NCBI RefSeq assembly: GCF_036248275.1
Contig: NZ_CP109181.1
Coordinates: 4,216,001 to 4,280,000 of the forward strand
Reading direction: 5' to 3'
DNA: 64,000 bases
DNA from: Streptomyces sp. NBC_01716
GTDB lineage: Bacteria; Actinomycetota; Actinomycetes; Streptomycetales; Streptomycetaceae
Positions within the stretch are counted from its first letter, which is position 1. Every line of letters begins with the position of its first letter. Of this stretch, positions 52,764 to 60,237 are shown piece after piece. A model generated the notes under the pieces. That model saw nothing but the letters and a program-made list of their open reading frames with translations, was not told the DNA's origin and did not search any database. The position numbers and the translations under genes are program-made.

Positions 52764-53120
52764 CTACTCCATCTCCGGGCAGCCGCTCTCGCCAGCCAGA
52801 TGCTTCTCGGCCCACCGCCCCAGTTCCCGCAGCGCGGGCTCCATCGCCGCCCCCGCGTCCGTGAGCCGGTAGGCGACCCGCAGCGGCGGCCCTTCGTCGA
52901 CTTCTCGTACGAGCAGCCCCGCGCCCGCCAGCTCTGTCAGCCGGTCGGACAGCATGCGCTCGCTGATGCCGGGGATCGCCCGCCTCAACTCCGCGAAGTG
53001 CACAGCGCGTTGCATGAGGACGGAAACGATCAGGCCGGTCCACCTCTTGCCGAACAGTTCGAAGACGCGGGTCATCCCCACGTCCACCGGCTTGCACGCG
53101 TCCCCGTGGCTTCCCTCCAT
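52764..53120 (-). CDS. HxlR/YodB-type transcriptional regulator
   Basis: A 118-residue winged-helix regulator with FELFGKRWTGLIVSVLMQ, HFAELRRAIPGISERMLSDRL and VEYRLT-like wing (LRVAYRLTDAG). A Cys at position 9 (DACKPVD) is placed like the redox-sensing Cys of YodB/HypR proteins that respond to quinones and electrophiles. It is divergent from an azoreductase gene, the usual target of YodB. A palindrome AGTA-AGC-TACT lies between. Confidence 0.88.
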   Translation of the reverse strand: MEGSHGDACKPVDVGMTRVFELFGKRWTGLIVSVLMQRAVHFAELRRAIPGISERMLSDRLTELAGAGLLVREVDEGPPLRVAYRLTDAGAAMEPALRELGRWAEKHLAGESGCPEME

Positions 53121-53159
53121 GGCTCCAGGGTACTGCGAACCCAAGAGGAACTAATAAAA

Positions 53160-53170
53160 AGTAAGCTACT
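53160..53170. promoter_or_regulatory. AGTA-N3-TACT palindrome in HxlR/azoreductase region
   Basis: AGTAAGCTACT lies in an A/T-rich stretch between the divergent genes, near GTACGTAC (53174-53181). TACT/AGTA half-sites resemble known YodB boxes. Probable operator. Confidence 0.5.
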
Positions 53171-53287
53171 GTGTTATCAATAGGTACGTACGGAAGTACG
53201 GCAACGCGAGCACCGGCACCCAGACCGGGTCGTATCCACCGCCCACCCGTACATCCGCTTGTCCGTGCATCCCCACTGGAGAACCTC

Positions 53288-53899
53288 ATGGCCACCTTGC
53301 TGCACCTCGACTCCGCCGTTTCCCCGCAAGGATCCGCCTCGCGCGAAGTCACCGCCGCCTTCGTACAGAGCTGGCGCGAGCAGCACCCACAAGGCGAGGT
53401 CGTCTACCGCGATCTCGCGGCGGCCCCGCTGCCGCACCTGGACATCGCCGCCGTCGTGGCGGGCGCCGAGAACGCGCTGCGCGCCGAACTCGCCGCCGAG
53501 CTGGCGGCCGCGGACGCCGTTCTCATCGGCGCCCCGATGTACAACTTCACGATCCCGTCCACCCTGAAGGCATGGCTGGACCACGTGATCATCACCGGCC
53601 ACAACGCCGGCGAGGACAGCCCGATCAAGGGCAGGCCGTTCACGGTCGTCGCCAGCCGGGGCGGCTCCTACGCGGCCGGATCCCCGCGCGAGGACTTCGA
53701 GTTCGTCCAGAACTATCTGGAGAAGGTGCTGAACGGCATGTTCGGCGTCGAGGTCGACTTCATCGTTCCCGAACTGACCCTGGCCCACCAGGTTCCCGCC
53801 ATGACCGACCTCATCCCGCTCGCCGAAGCCTCCCGCGCGAAGGCGCAGGAAGAGGCCGCCGAGAAGGCCAAGGCCCTCGCCGCCCGCCTCGCCGCCTGA
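53288..53899 (+). CDS. azoR: FMN-dependent NADH-azoreductase
   Basis: A 203-residue flavodoxin-like enzyme. SAVSPQGSASREVTAAFV binds FMN phosphate, APMYNFTIPSTLKAWLDHV is the AzoR signature, and VVASRGGSYAAGSP completes the site. It reduces quinones, azo dyes and nitroaromatics in two-electron steps and so limits quinone stress. GGAGAACC precedes the ATG. It is divergent from an HxlR regulator that probably controls it. Confidence 0.92.
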   Translation: MATLLHLDSAVSPQGSASREVTAAFVQSWREQHPQGEVVYRDLAAAPLPHLDIAAVVAGAENALRAELAAELAAADAVLIGAPMYNFTIPSTLKAWLDHVIITGHNAGEDSPIKGRPFTVVASRGGSYAAGSPREDFEFVQNYLEKVLNGMFGVEVDFIVPELTLAHQVPAMTDLIPLAEASRAKAQEEAAEKAKALAARLAA

Positions 53900-54499
53900 C
53901 CCCGCGAGGACGGACCGACAGCGACGACGGACCAGGCAACATCGCGAGGACAGACCGGACAACACCGGCAGACCGACCCGCGCCCAAGGCCGTACCGGGT
54001 GCGGGCCGGCCCGTCTCCACCCCCGCTCCGCACGCGCCCGGTGACATGCGTCACCGCACCACCCACGCGCGCCACCACCCACGCTCGCCACCAGGCGCAC
54101 CGGCAACACCGCACGCACCACCGGCCACACGCCCCGACAGCGGGATCCGGACATACGAGAAGCGGGCCTCCACCAGGACTTTCGTCCTTGGCGGAGACCC
54201 GCTTCCTCGGTCTCTTCTGGTGGGCAACCGACGAAATGCGCTGATCAGCGGCGATCTCTGCGCGTCCAAGATCTTTTCCCGCGAATCAAGCGGTCTTTTC
54301 CCACCGCGCTGGTCACCGAGGGTCTCAGCAGGATGTCTGCCAAGGCGCAGGCGGGGCAGAGTGGCGACCACAGGACAGAGTTACAGGCATACATAGCCGG
54401 ATCACGTTCCGCCTCTTCCTGATCACCCTGTGCGATGGCTACGGTGGCCTCCGCACCTTGAGCATGTCTGTCAGAACTGGTGATCAGGGGGGGGGCCGC
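53900..54499. other. 600-bp gene-free region before the AIPR gene
   Basis: No convincing gene on either strand; small ORFs lack ribosome sites and family likeness. Composition changes from GC-rich Ala/Thr/His-like low complexity to a mixed, lower-GC sequence near 54200. It contains an imperfect 19-bp hairpin (54159-54205). It appears to be the left edge of the acquired segment. Confidence 0.5.
54159..54205. terminator. Large imperfect hairpin, possible terminator or RNA element
   Basis: Arms starting GAAGCGGG and ending CCCGCTTC pair over about 19 bp with two mismatches and one bulge, loop TTTC. It lies 260 bp after azoR, too far for a simple azoR terminator. It may be a relict terminator or a small RNA structure. 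Confidence 0.45.
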
Positions 54500-56212
54500 A
54501 TGAAACGGCTGTGGGTCAGGCACGTCAAGGAGGCGCTGCACACGGGTTTCGCGGAACACATCGATATGAGTGACTACGCAAAAGCCAGCGACTCCGTCCG
54601 CGAAAAGTCCTTCCTGAGCCGATCCTTAGCGGCTCTCGCCGTACAGAGGTTCACCGAACTGTCTGCCGCCGAAGCGGCGGCCACAGTGGTCGACGGATCC
54701 GGCGACAACGGAATCGATGCCATCGCAATCGATCCCCTGCAGCGAAGGGTGATCCTTGTCCAGTCAAAGTGGGACGGTTCCGGGGACGGCAGCCTCGGAT
54801 TGGGTGATTCCCGGCACTTTACGGCCGGGTTCAGGGATCTTCTTGACACGAAATTCGACCGGTTCAACGCACGGCTACGTGCCCAAGAGGCGAAGATCAC
54901 GGACGCACTTGACGACGTCGATGTGACCTTCATCCTCGTAGTGGCGACCACCGGCCGAACCGACTTGGCCGCGCCCTCGTCTGCCGTTTTTAGCGACCTG
55001 CTCGATGAAATGAACGAGTCACAGCAGGTCGTATCCATGGAGACCCTGGGCTTGAGCGATTTCCATTCCTTCATATCCGAAGGATTGGGGGGTTCGCGAA
55101 TCGACTTCGGCGTACAGCTGGAGAACTGGGGCACGGTAAGCGAGCCATATGAGGCCTACTACGGAGTGGTTACCGCTTCAAGCGTTGCGAACTGGTATGA
55201 GCATTTCGGGGATCGCCTTTTCTCTCAGAACATCAGGAAATCCCTGGGCAATACCAGTGTCAATGAGGCAGTCACGCACACGATCCTCAAGGATCCACAG
55301 CACTTCTGGTACTTCAACAATGGTGTGACAGCCCTGTGTGAAAGCGTAAAGAAGACCGCACGGGGTGCCGCCAGTCGCACTTTTGGTGATTTCTCGCTCA
55401 CAGGCGTGAGCATCGTCAACGGCGCCCAGACGGTGGCCAGCATTCATCAAGCAGCACACAAGGGCGAAGCCGGCCTGGACGAAGCCATGGTGTGGGTTCG
55501 CTTTATCAGCCTTGAAGGATGCCCAGAAGGTTTTGCAACAGCGGTGACCAGGGCGACGAACACACAGAACACTGTGGAGACCCGAGATTTTGTCTCGCTG
55601 GACCCGGAGCAGGGCCGCCTGCGCACAGAATTGGTTCTCTCGCTCAAAAAGACATATTCGATCAAGCGTGGGGAGCCGGTTCCGAGTCCCGAACATGGCT
55701 GCACGGTGGTCGACGCCACAGTGGCTCTGGCGTGTGCGAACAGGGAGCCCAGTTTTGCGGTTATGGCGAAGAGCAGGATGGGAAGTCTCTGGGAGTCCAT
55801 AGAAAAGGCCCCGTACCGAACACTCTTCAATCCGAGGATAGGACCCTATCGCGTATGGCGCTGCGTCGAAGTCATGCGAGAAGTTGACGCGACATTGACG
55901 CGTTTGAAGGGTCAGCTTGATGGGCGCCCGCGTTCCATCTGCCTCCAGGGGAATCGACTGGTTCTTCATCTGGTTTTCCGGGAACTCGATCTGCAGCGTA
56001 TCGAGGATCCCGAGTACGACTGGTCATCGGAACTGAAACGTGTTCCTGGGCTGACCGAGCAGAGCTTGATGTCCCTCACGGAGTGCATCAATGAGGCCTA
56101 TTCGAATAATTATCTGACCAGTCTTTTCAAGAACATTACGAAGTGCCGCGACTTGGTCCAGAAAGTTCGTTCCGAAAAGGAAGGAAGCAACAAGGAGATT
56201 GACGGGCAGTAA
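54500..56212 (+). CDS. AIPR (abortive infection phage resistance)-type protein with nuclease-like N-terminus
   Basis: A 570-residue protein. Its N-terminal domain looks like a PD-(D/E)XK nuclease: GSGDNGIDAIAID gives Asp73 and VILVQSKW gives Gln88-x-Lys90. The large C-terminal part matches the AIPR family: HFWYFNNGVTALCE, TGVSIVNGAQTVASIH, and RATNTQNTVETRDFVSLDPEQ. AIPR proteins were linked to phage resistance in lactococci and recur in defence islands. The ATG follows a run of nine G. Its lower GC and more A/T-ending codons set it apart from neighbours, indicating transfer. Confidence 0.82.
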   Translation: MKRLWVRHVKEALHTGFAEHIDMSDYAKASDSVREKSFLSRSLAALAVQRFTELSAAEAAATVVDGSGDNGIDAIAIDPLQRRVILVQSKWDGSGDGSLGLGDSRHFTAGFRDLLDTKFDRFNARLRAQEAKITDALDDVDVTFILVVATTGRTDLAAPSSAVFSDLLDEMNESQQVVSMETLGLSDFHSFISEGLGGSRIDFGVQLENWGTVSEPYEAYYGVVTASSVANWYEHFGDRLFSQNIRKSLGNTSVNEAVTHTILKDPQHFWYFNNGVTALCESVKKTARGAASRTFGDFSLTGVSIVNGAQTVASIHQAAHKGEAGLDEAMVWVRFISLEGCPEGFATAVTRATNTQNTVETRDFVSLDPEQGRLRTELVLSLKKTYSIKRGEPVPSPEHGCTVVDATVALACANREPSFAVMAKSRMGSLWESIEKAPYRTLFNPRIGPYRVWRCVEVMREVDATLTRLKGQLDGRPRSICLQGNRLVLHLVFRELDLQRIEDPEYDWSSELKRVPGLTEQSLMSLTECINEAYSNNYLTSLFKNITKCRDLVQKVRSEKEGSNKEIDGQ

Positions 56213-56280
56213 TCCGAACCCTGACAGTCCGGACCCCCGGCACCATCGGAAGCTCCTCGAATGACCCGTCACTCCGTGAG

Positions 56281-56721
56281 TCAGTCCAGCGCGATTTCAC
56301 CGTCTGGCAGCCACCCTTCCCAGTAGCCGTCCATGAGATCGAGTAGTTGTACTGGCTCGACGATCATGTTCGCCGAGCGCAGGCTCTCCGTAGTCCACCA
56401 TCGCGCGGCCGGGCCCAGCGCACGGCCAACAGAGGTGGGCCAGCTTCCGGCAGCGGGCGCTACCAGGACCACGTACTGAGCGCCCGTCGGCTCTCTCCCG
56501 GCCTCCAGCCGGCCGATGACCGGCATGATCCGAACCGTGGGAAGTCCCAATTCTCGCCGCAGGTGGCGAACTGCGGCGCGACGCCTGGTCTCCCCGGGGC
56601 GGATCGGGATGCTCGGCACAGCCCAGACGTCACCCACGGGCGTAAGGAGGAGCTGCCGCTCCGAGGAGGAAAAGAGCACCGGGCGCACAGTGTCGCCGGT
56701 CTCGGGAGTTGCCTTGGTCAT
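56281..56721 (-). CDS. NUDIX-fold protein with degenerate Nudix box
   Basis: A 146-residue protein. The Nudix-box region reads PGETRRRAAVRHLRRELGL. The opening G-E and the last RELG are recognisable, but two of the three catalytic glutamates are replaced (by Ala and His/Arg), so classical pyrophosphatase activity is doubtful. It might bind a nucleotide as a sensor. It is divergent from the TniQ-like gene; a long palindrome covers both promoters. ATG was taken as start; a TTG five codons upstream is possible. Confidence 0.7.
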   Translation of the reverse strand: MTKATPETGDTVRPVLFSSSERQLLLTPVGDVWAVPSIPIRPGETRRRAAVRHLRRELGLPTVRIMPVIGRLEAGREPTGAQYVVLVAPAAGSWPTSVGRALGPAARWWTTESLRSANMIVEPVQLLDLMDGYWEGWLPDGEIALD

Positions 56722-56733
56722 CCCCTCACTCTC

Positions 56734-56762
56734 CAATAGTGCTATTCGAATAGCACCATTTG
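56734..56762. promoter_or_regulatory. Long palindrome between NUDIX and TniQ-like genes
   Basis: The core GTGCTATTCGAATAGCAC (56739-56756) is a perfect 18-bp palindrome. It continues outward as CCAAT-like and ATTTGG-like arms with one mismatch and one extra base. It is positioned to control both divergent genes. Confidence 0.7.
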
Positions 56763-56774
56763 GGTTCTATTGGG

Positions 56775-58001
56775 ATGAGCGAAGGCGTCCCAAGGCGTAA
56801 ACCACGAGGCAACCCGCAATCACTCACACCGGTGGTCTTGCGCCCATTCGCGGTTTCCGGTCCCACTCAGATCGAAGAATCTGCCTCATGGGAACAGCCG
56901 AGACGAGCTCCTCCACCCCGCCAGCCAAGCGCCGCAGCGGTAAGAAGACCGTGCCCGAGCCGCGCGCACCAGGGGGCGTTGCAGCCGCTCGAGGGGGAAG
57001 CACTGGGCAGCTGGATCGATGCCATGGCCAAGGACCGCGGCATCGCCGTCAAGCAACTCCTACGCGAGTTCCACCTGCACAAGCTCGGCACTCTCGCCAT
57101 AGGACAGACACGGCTTCCCACGCCGGCGATCCTCCGGATCTGTCGCCTGACAGGAGTCGGCGAACCGGCTCTGCACGCGATGACGCTCGCACGCTTCGCG
57201 GGAAACGCGTTGCCTCACCTGCCCCCGAACCTCGAAGCGGATGCTGGTGCCATCGGACAGTGGCATGCAGGAGCGTGGCTCTGCGACCGGCACCTCCGCT
57301 GGTGCCCTCGCTGTCTTCGGGAGAACGGCCGACGCTGGTCTCTGCGCTGGTTGCTGCCCTGGACCTTCGCCTGCCTCAAGCACCGCGTCTATCTGGCGAG
57401 TGAGTGCCAGCGATGCCAGTCTGTCGTGACCCCCGGGGCAGACTGCACCTTCCCCTCACGTTGCGAGGCCGGCACGGCGAACGAGCGCTTTCATCGCTAC
57501 GGATACGACGAGCGATGTGATTTCCCTGTCACCAAGTATCTTCCGGTGCCCGTAAGTGACAGCGCCGTCCTCTCCCTCCAAGCACGGATCAACGCATGGC
57601 TGGACGGAGCTCCGACGGCGGACGACAGAAGGCTCGTCTCGCTGACAGCCGTGCTCACCATGCTTCTCTCGCCGGCAATGCTCCGTCGCGGGGATCCTGT
57701 GCTTCTGTTCGCGGTTCGCAGTCTCCGCGCACCACGGCCATGGCAGGAGCGAGCACTGTGGACTGACCCCCTACGGGTTGCCGCTGCCGCGTGCGCCGCC
57801 GATCGCATGCTGCAAAGCAATGACTCCGCAGCGGAGGTAGCCCATTTGATCGCCGACTATCGCACTGTCGACTACCGGACGACGCCCTGGCGGCTGGACG
57901 CCATGGACTGGGCTTACGGGCCGGCGCTGCGTCCGAACGTCTACGTCGACGAGCTTGTACGCCGAGGAACGATCACCATCGGCTCCTACCACCTGCGCTG
58001 A
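56775..58001 (+). CDS. TniQ-family zinc-finger protein (N-terminus possibly frameshifted)
   Basis: The conserved TniQ part starts at LEGEALGSWIDAMAKDRGI. The zinc-finger region has WCPRCLRENGRRWSLRWLLP, CLKHRVYLASECQRCQ. TniQ proteins recruit Tn7-like transposases to targets, but many actinobacterial homologues stand alone, as here, with no transposase nearby. The first 70 residues in this frame look unnatural. A better N-terminus (ATG at 56888, MGTAETSSSTPPAKRRSGKK) lies in another frame and would join if one G of the five at 56972-56976 were absent. So this may be a frameshifted gene. Codon use is less GC-rich than average. Confidence 0.7.
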   Translation: MSEGVPRRKPRGNPQSLTPVVLRPFAVSGPTQIEESASWEQPRRAPPPRQPSAAAVRRPCPSRAHQGALQPLEGEALGSWIDAMAKDRGIAVKQLLREFHLHKLGTLAIGQTRLPTPAILRICRLTGVGEPALHAMTLARFAGNALPHLPPNLEADAGAIGQWHAGAWLCDRHLRWCPRCLRENGRRWSLRWLLPWTFACLKHRVYLASECQRCQSVVTPGADCTFPSRCEAGTANERFHRYGYDERCDFPVTKYLPVPVSDSAVLSLQARINAWLDGAPTADDRRLVSLTAVLTMLLSPAMLRRGDPVLLFAVRSLRAPRPWQERALWTDPLRVAAAACAADRMLQSNDSAAEVAHLIADYRTVDYRTTPWRLDAMDWAYGPALRPNVYVDELVRRGTITIGSYHLR

Positions 58002-58167
58002 GTTGATCGGTGCCACGGCCCGCCCGGCCGATCGCGCGCCCTGAGGCACCGAACAGAAGCCCTGGCGTCTTCGTGACGTTGATCGCCAGACTTCCCCCCC
58101 CCTCGCCCGGATAACAGACGCCGCTGCCGCTCCTCGCCCCGGGGCAACACAGAAGTCCGCAGATCCA
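58002..58167. other. Short gene-free junction upstream of the broken arsR
   Basis: No gene seen. It contains a run of nine C (58094-58102). It joins the TniQ-like gene to a truncated ArsR coding sequence, so it is probably a recombination junction. Confidence 0.4.
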
Positions 58168-58430
58168 AGCCATCACTTGAAGCTCATGACCGAGGCCGGA
58201 CTCCTGAACCGCGAACGCCGCGGCACCTGGGCCTGGTTCTCCGTCAACCACGACGGCCTGCGCCGTGTCCGCGACATCCTGGACCGGCAACTGCCTGAGC
58301 GCCCCTGCCCGGTCACGCCGTCGGAGGAACAGCACCCCGAATCGGAGGGTGCGGCCGGGTACAGCATGGGCCCGTGGACATTGAACTGCTCTACTTCGAC
58401 GGCTGCCCCAACTGGCACCTCACCCACGAA
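58168..58430 (+). pseudogene. 5'-truncated ArsR-family regulator
   Basis: The frame encodes SHHLKLMTEAGLLNRERRGTWAW and SVNHDGLRRVRDILD, which is the recognition helix, wing and last helix of an ArsR repressor. The first half, including the start, is missing; upstream sequence in frame does not look like ArsR. The 3' end runs into the next gene. It is a relic of a second arsR, next to the intact ars cluster. Confidence 0.7.
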
Positions 58431-58682
58431 CGCCTCACCGAAGCACTGAACGCCACCGGCAGCCCCGGCCAGGCGGTGCGCCTGCGCCCCGTGGACACGG
58501 ACGCGACGGCCCAGGCTCTGCGCTTCCCCGGATCACCCACGATCCGCATCGACGGGCAGGACCCATTCCCGGCCCCAGGCGAAACCTACGGACTTACCTG
58601 CCGCCTCTACGCGACCCGCGACGGACTCGCCGGCGCACCTACCGTGGACCAGCTCGTCCAAGTCCTCACTCACGGACCGTAG
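58374..58682 (+). CDS. Small thioredoxin-like protein (alkylmercury-lyase-like)
   Basis: A 102-residue protein: MDIELLYFDGCPNWHLTHER has a Cys-Pro-Asn-Trp near the start of a thioredoxin fold, and RFPGSPTIRIDGQDPF carries the cis-Pro strand. Such proteins are often found in mercury or arsenic gene clusters in actinobacteria, and are sometimes annotated as thioredoxin or alkylmercury lyase-related. It has only one Cys in the motif, so redox cycling would need a partner thiol. It overlaps the broken arsR and is convergent with arsT. Confidence 0.75.
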   Translation: MDIELLYFDGCPNWHLTHERLTEALNATGSPGQAVRLRPVDTDATAQALRFPGSPTIRIDGQDPFPAPGETYGLTCRLYATRDGLAGAPTVDQLVQVLTHGP

Positions 58683-58690
58683 ACGAGGGG

Positions 58691-59689
58691 TCAGACGCCG
58701 GCGGGAGCCCTGCCCGGCTCGGCGGTGTTCGCACCGCTCGCGGCGTTCTCGGTGTCGGTGAGAGCGGCGAGGTAGCGCTCGGCGTCCAAGGCGGCGGCGC
58801 AGCCGGTGCCGGCTGCGGTGATGGCCTGGCGGTAGGTGTGGTCGACGACGTCGCCGGCGGCGAAGACGCCGGGGATGTTTGTGCGTGTGGAGGGGGCGTC
58901 GACCTTGAGGTAGCCCTCGTGGTCCAGCTCCAGCTGGCCGGTGAAGAGTTCAGTGCGCGGGTCGTGGCCGATCGCGATGAACAGGCCCGTCGCGTCGAGG
59001 TCTCGGGTCTTGCCGGTGAAGGTGTCCCGCAGGACGAGGCCGGAGAGCATGCCGCCCTCCTCCTTGATCTCCGCGATCTCGCTGTCGAACGCGAAGGAGA
59101 TCTTGTCGTCGGCGAAGGCGCGGTTCTGCATGACCTGCGAGGCGCGGAGGGCGGAGCGGCGGTGGACGACGGTGACGGAGCTGGCGAAGCGGGTGAGGAA
59201 GGTGGCCTCTTCCATCGCGGTGTCTCCGCCGCCGACGACGACGATGTCGCGGCCTTTGAAGAAGAATCCGTCGCACGTGGCGCACCAGGACACGCCGCGC
59301 CCGGAGAGTTCGTCCTCGCGCGGCAGTCCGAGCTTGCGGTAGCCGGAGCCGGTCGCCACGATCACGGTCTTCGCGCGGTGAACCGTCCCCTGTGAGTCGG
59401 TGAGTTCCTTGACCGAGCCGGTCAGGTCGACGGAGACGATGTCGTCGTCAACCATCTCCGCACCGAACTTCTCCGCCTGGGCCCGCATGTTCTCCATGAG
59501 GACCGGCCCGTCGACCCCGTCGGGGAAACCGGGGAAGTTCTCGACCTCGGTGGTCGTCGTCAGCGCGCCGCCGACGAAGATCGAGCTGCCGAACAGCAGC
59601 GGCTTCAGCTGCGCACGGGCCGCGTAGAGCGCGGCGGTGTAGCCGGCGGGGCCTGAACCGATGACGATGACATCACGTATCCCGCTCAT
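58691..59689 (-). CDS. arsT: Thioredoxin reductase-like flavoprotein ArsT
   Basis: A 332-residue NADPH thioredoxin reductase. FAD binding is at GSGPAGYTAALYAARA. The redox-active disulphide is in WCATCDGF. The NADPH site is VVVGGGDTAMEEA, and the C-terminal FAD motif is GVFAAGDVVD. Its ATG overlaps the arsC stop, so the two are coexpressed. In the arsRBOCT system described from Streptomyces this gene is called arsT and supports arsenate reduction. It may also act as a general TrxB. Confidence 0.9.
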   Translation of the reverse strand: MSGIRDVIVIGSGPAGYTAALYAARAQLKPLLFGSSIFVGGALTTTTEVENFPGFPDGVDGPVLMENMRAQAEKFGAEMVDDDIVSVDLTGSVKELTDSQGTVHRAKTVIVATGSGYRKLGLPREDELSGRGVSWCATCDGFFFKGRDIVVVGGGDTAMEEATFLTRFASSVTVVHRRSALRASQVMQNRAFADDKISFAFDSEIAEIKEEGGMLSGLVLRDTFTGKTRDLDATGLFIAIGHDPRTELFTGQLELDHEGYLKVDAPSTRTNIPGVFAAGDVVDHTYRQAITAAGTGCAAALDAERYLAALTDTENAASGANTAEPGRAPAGV

Positions 59690-60099
59690 GCCGTCGTCCC
59701 CGGCGCGATCTCCTCGATCAGCACCTCGACGCGCTTTTTGATCTCGTCGCGGATGGGGCGTACGGCTTCGACGCCCTGGCCGGCCGGGTCGTCCAGCGTC
59801 CAGTCGAGGTAGCGCTTGCCGGGGAAGACGGGGCAGGTGTCGCCGCAGCCCATGGTGATGCAGACGTCCGACTCCTTGACCGCGTCGACGGTGAGGATCT
59901 TCGGGGTCTCCGCGGAGATGTCGATGCCGACCTCGGCCATCGCCTCGACGGCGGCGGGGTTTACGGCGTCGCCGGGGTTCGATCCGGCCGAGCGGACCTC
60001 GACGCGGTCCCCCGCGAGATGGGTCAGCCAGGCAGCGGCCATCTGGGAACGGCCGGCGTTGTGGACACACACGAACAGCACAGAAGGCTTGTCAGACAT
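59686..60099 (-). CDS. arsC: Arsenate reductase ArsC, low-molecular-weight phosphatase type
   Basis: A 137-residue enzyme with the P-loop VCVHNAGRSQMA (nucleophilic Cys10 and Arg) and a second and third Cys in MGCGDTCPVFPG. A DDPAGQG segment holds the general acid region. It reduces arsenate to arsenite, with electrons from a thioredoxin or mycoredoxin system, consistent with the coupled arsT. The spacing of the last two Cys (C-G-D-T-C) is shorter than in the staphylococcal enzyme. It is divergent from arsR. Confidence 0.93.
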   Translation of the reverse strand: MSDKPSVLFVCVHNAGRSQMAAAWLTHLAGDRVEVRSAGSNPGDAVNPAAVEAMAEVGIDISAETPKILTVDAVKESDVCITMGCGDTCPVFPGKRYLDWTLDDPAGQGVEAVRPIRDEIKKRVEVLIEEIAPGTTA

Positions 60100-60136
60100 C
60101 GAGGGGGTCTCTTGTTTCTCACGGGCGACGCCAGGC

Positions 60137-60237
60137 GTCACGTGACAAAGTCAGGCACCAGTGACATCAGCACCCGGTGGCGTCAGTCGCCACTGATGTG
60201 ACAGTATCAGCCCATGATGACGTCAGTCGACACTGAC
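60137..60237. promoter_or_regulatory. ars divergent control region with repeated GTCA/TGAC motifs
   Basis: Several inverted repeats occur in 100 bp: GTCACGTGAC (60137-60146), GTCA-N8-TGAC (60150-60165), TCAGT-N4-ACTGA (60183-60196), and GTCAGT-CGAC-ACTGAC (60222-60237, inside the first codons of arsR). They probably bind ArsR and control both arsCT and arsR-acr3-arsO. The arsR ATG has no ribosome site and may be leaderless. Confidence 0.6.

Noticed and set aside
54245..54559. 104-codon reverse ORF across the AIPR start
   Set aside because: No ribosome site or family likeness, and it overlaps the beginning of the AIPR gene.
60137..60146. GTCACGTGAC as a second parS site
   Set aside because: It lacks the GTTT/AAAC flanks and fits the repeated GTCA/TGAC elements of the ars control region.
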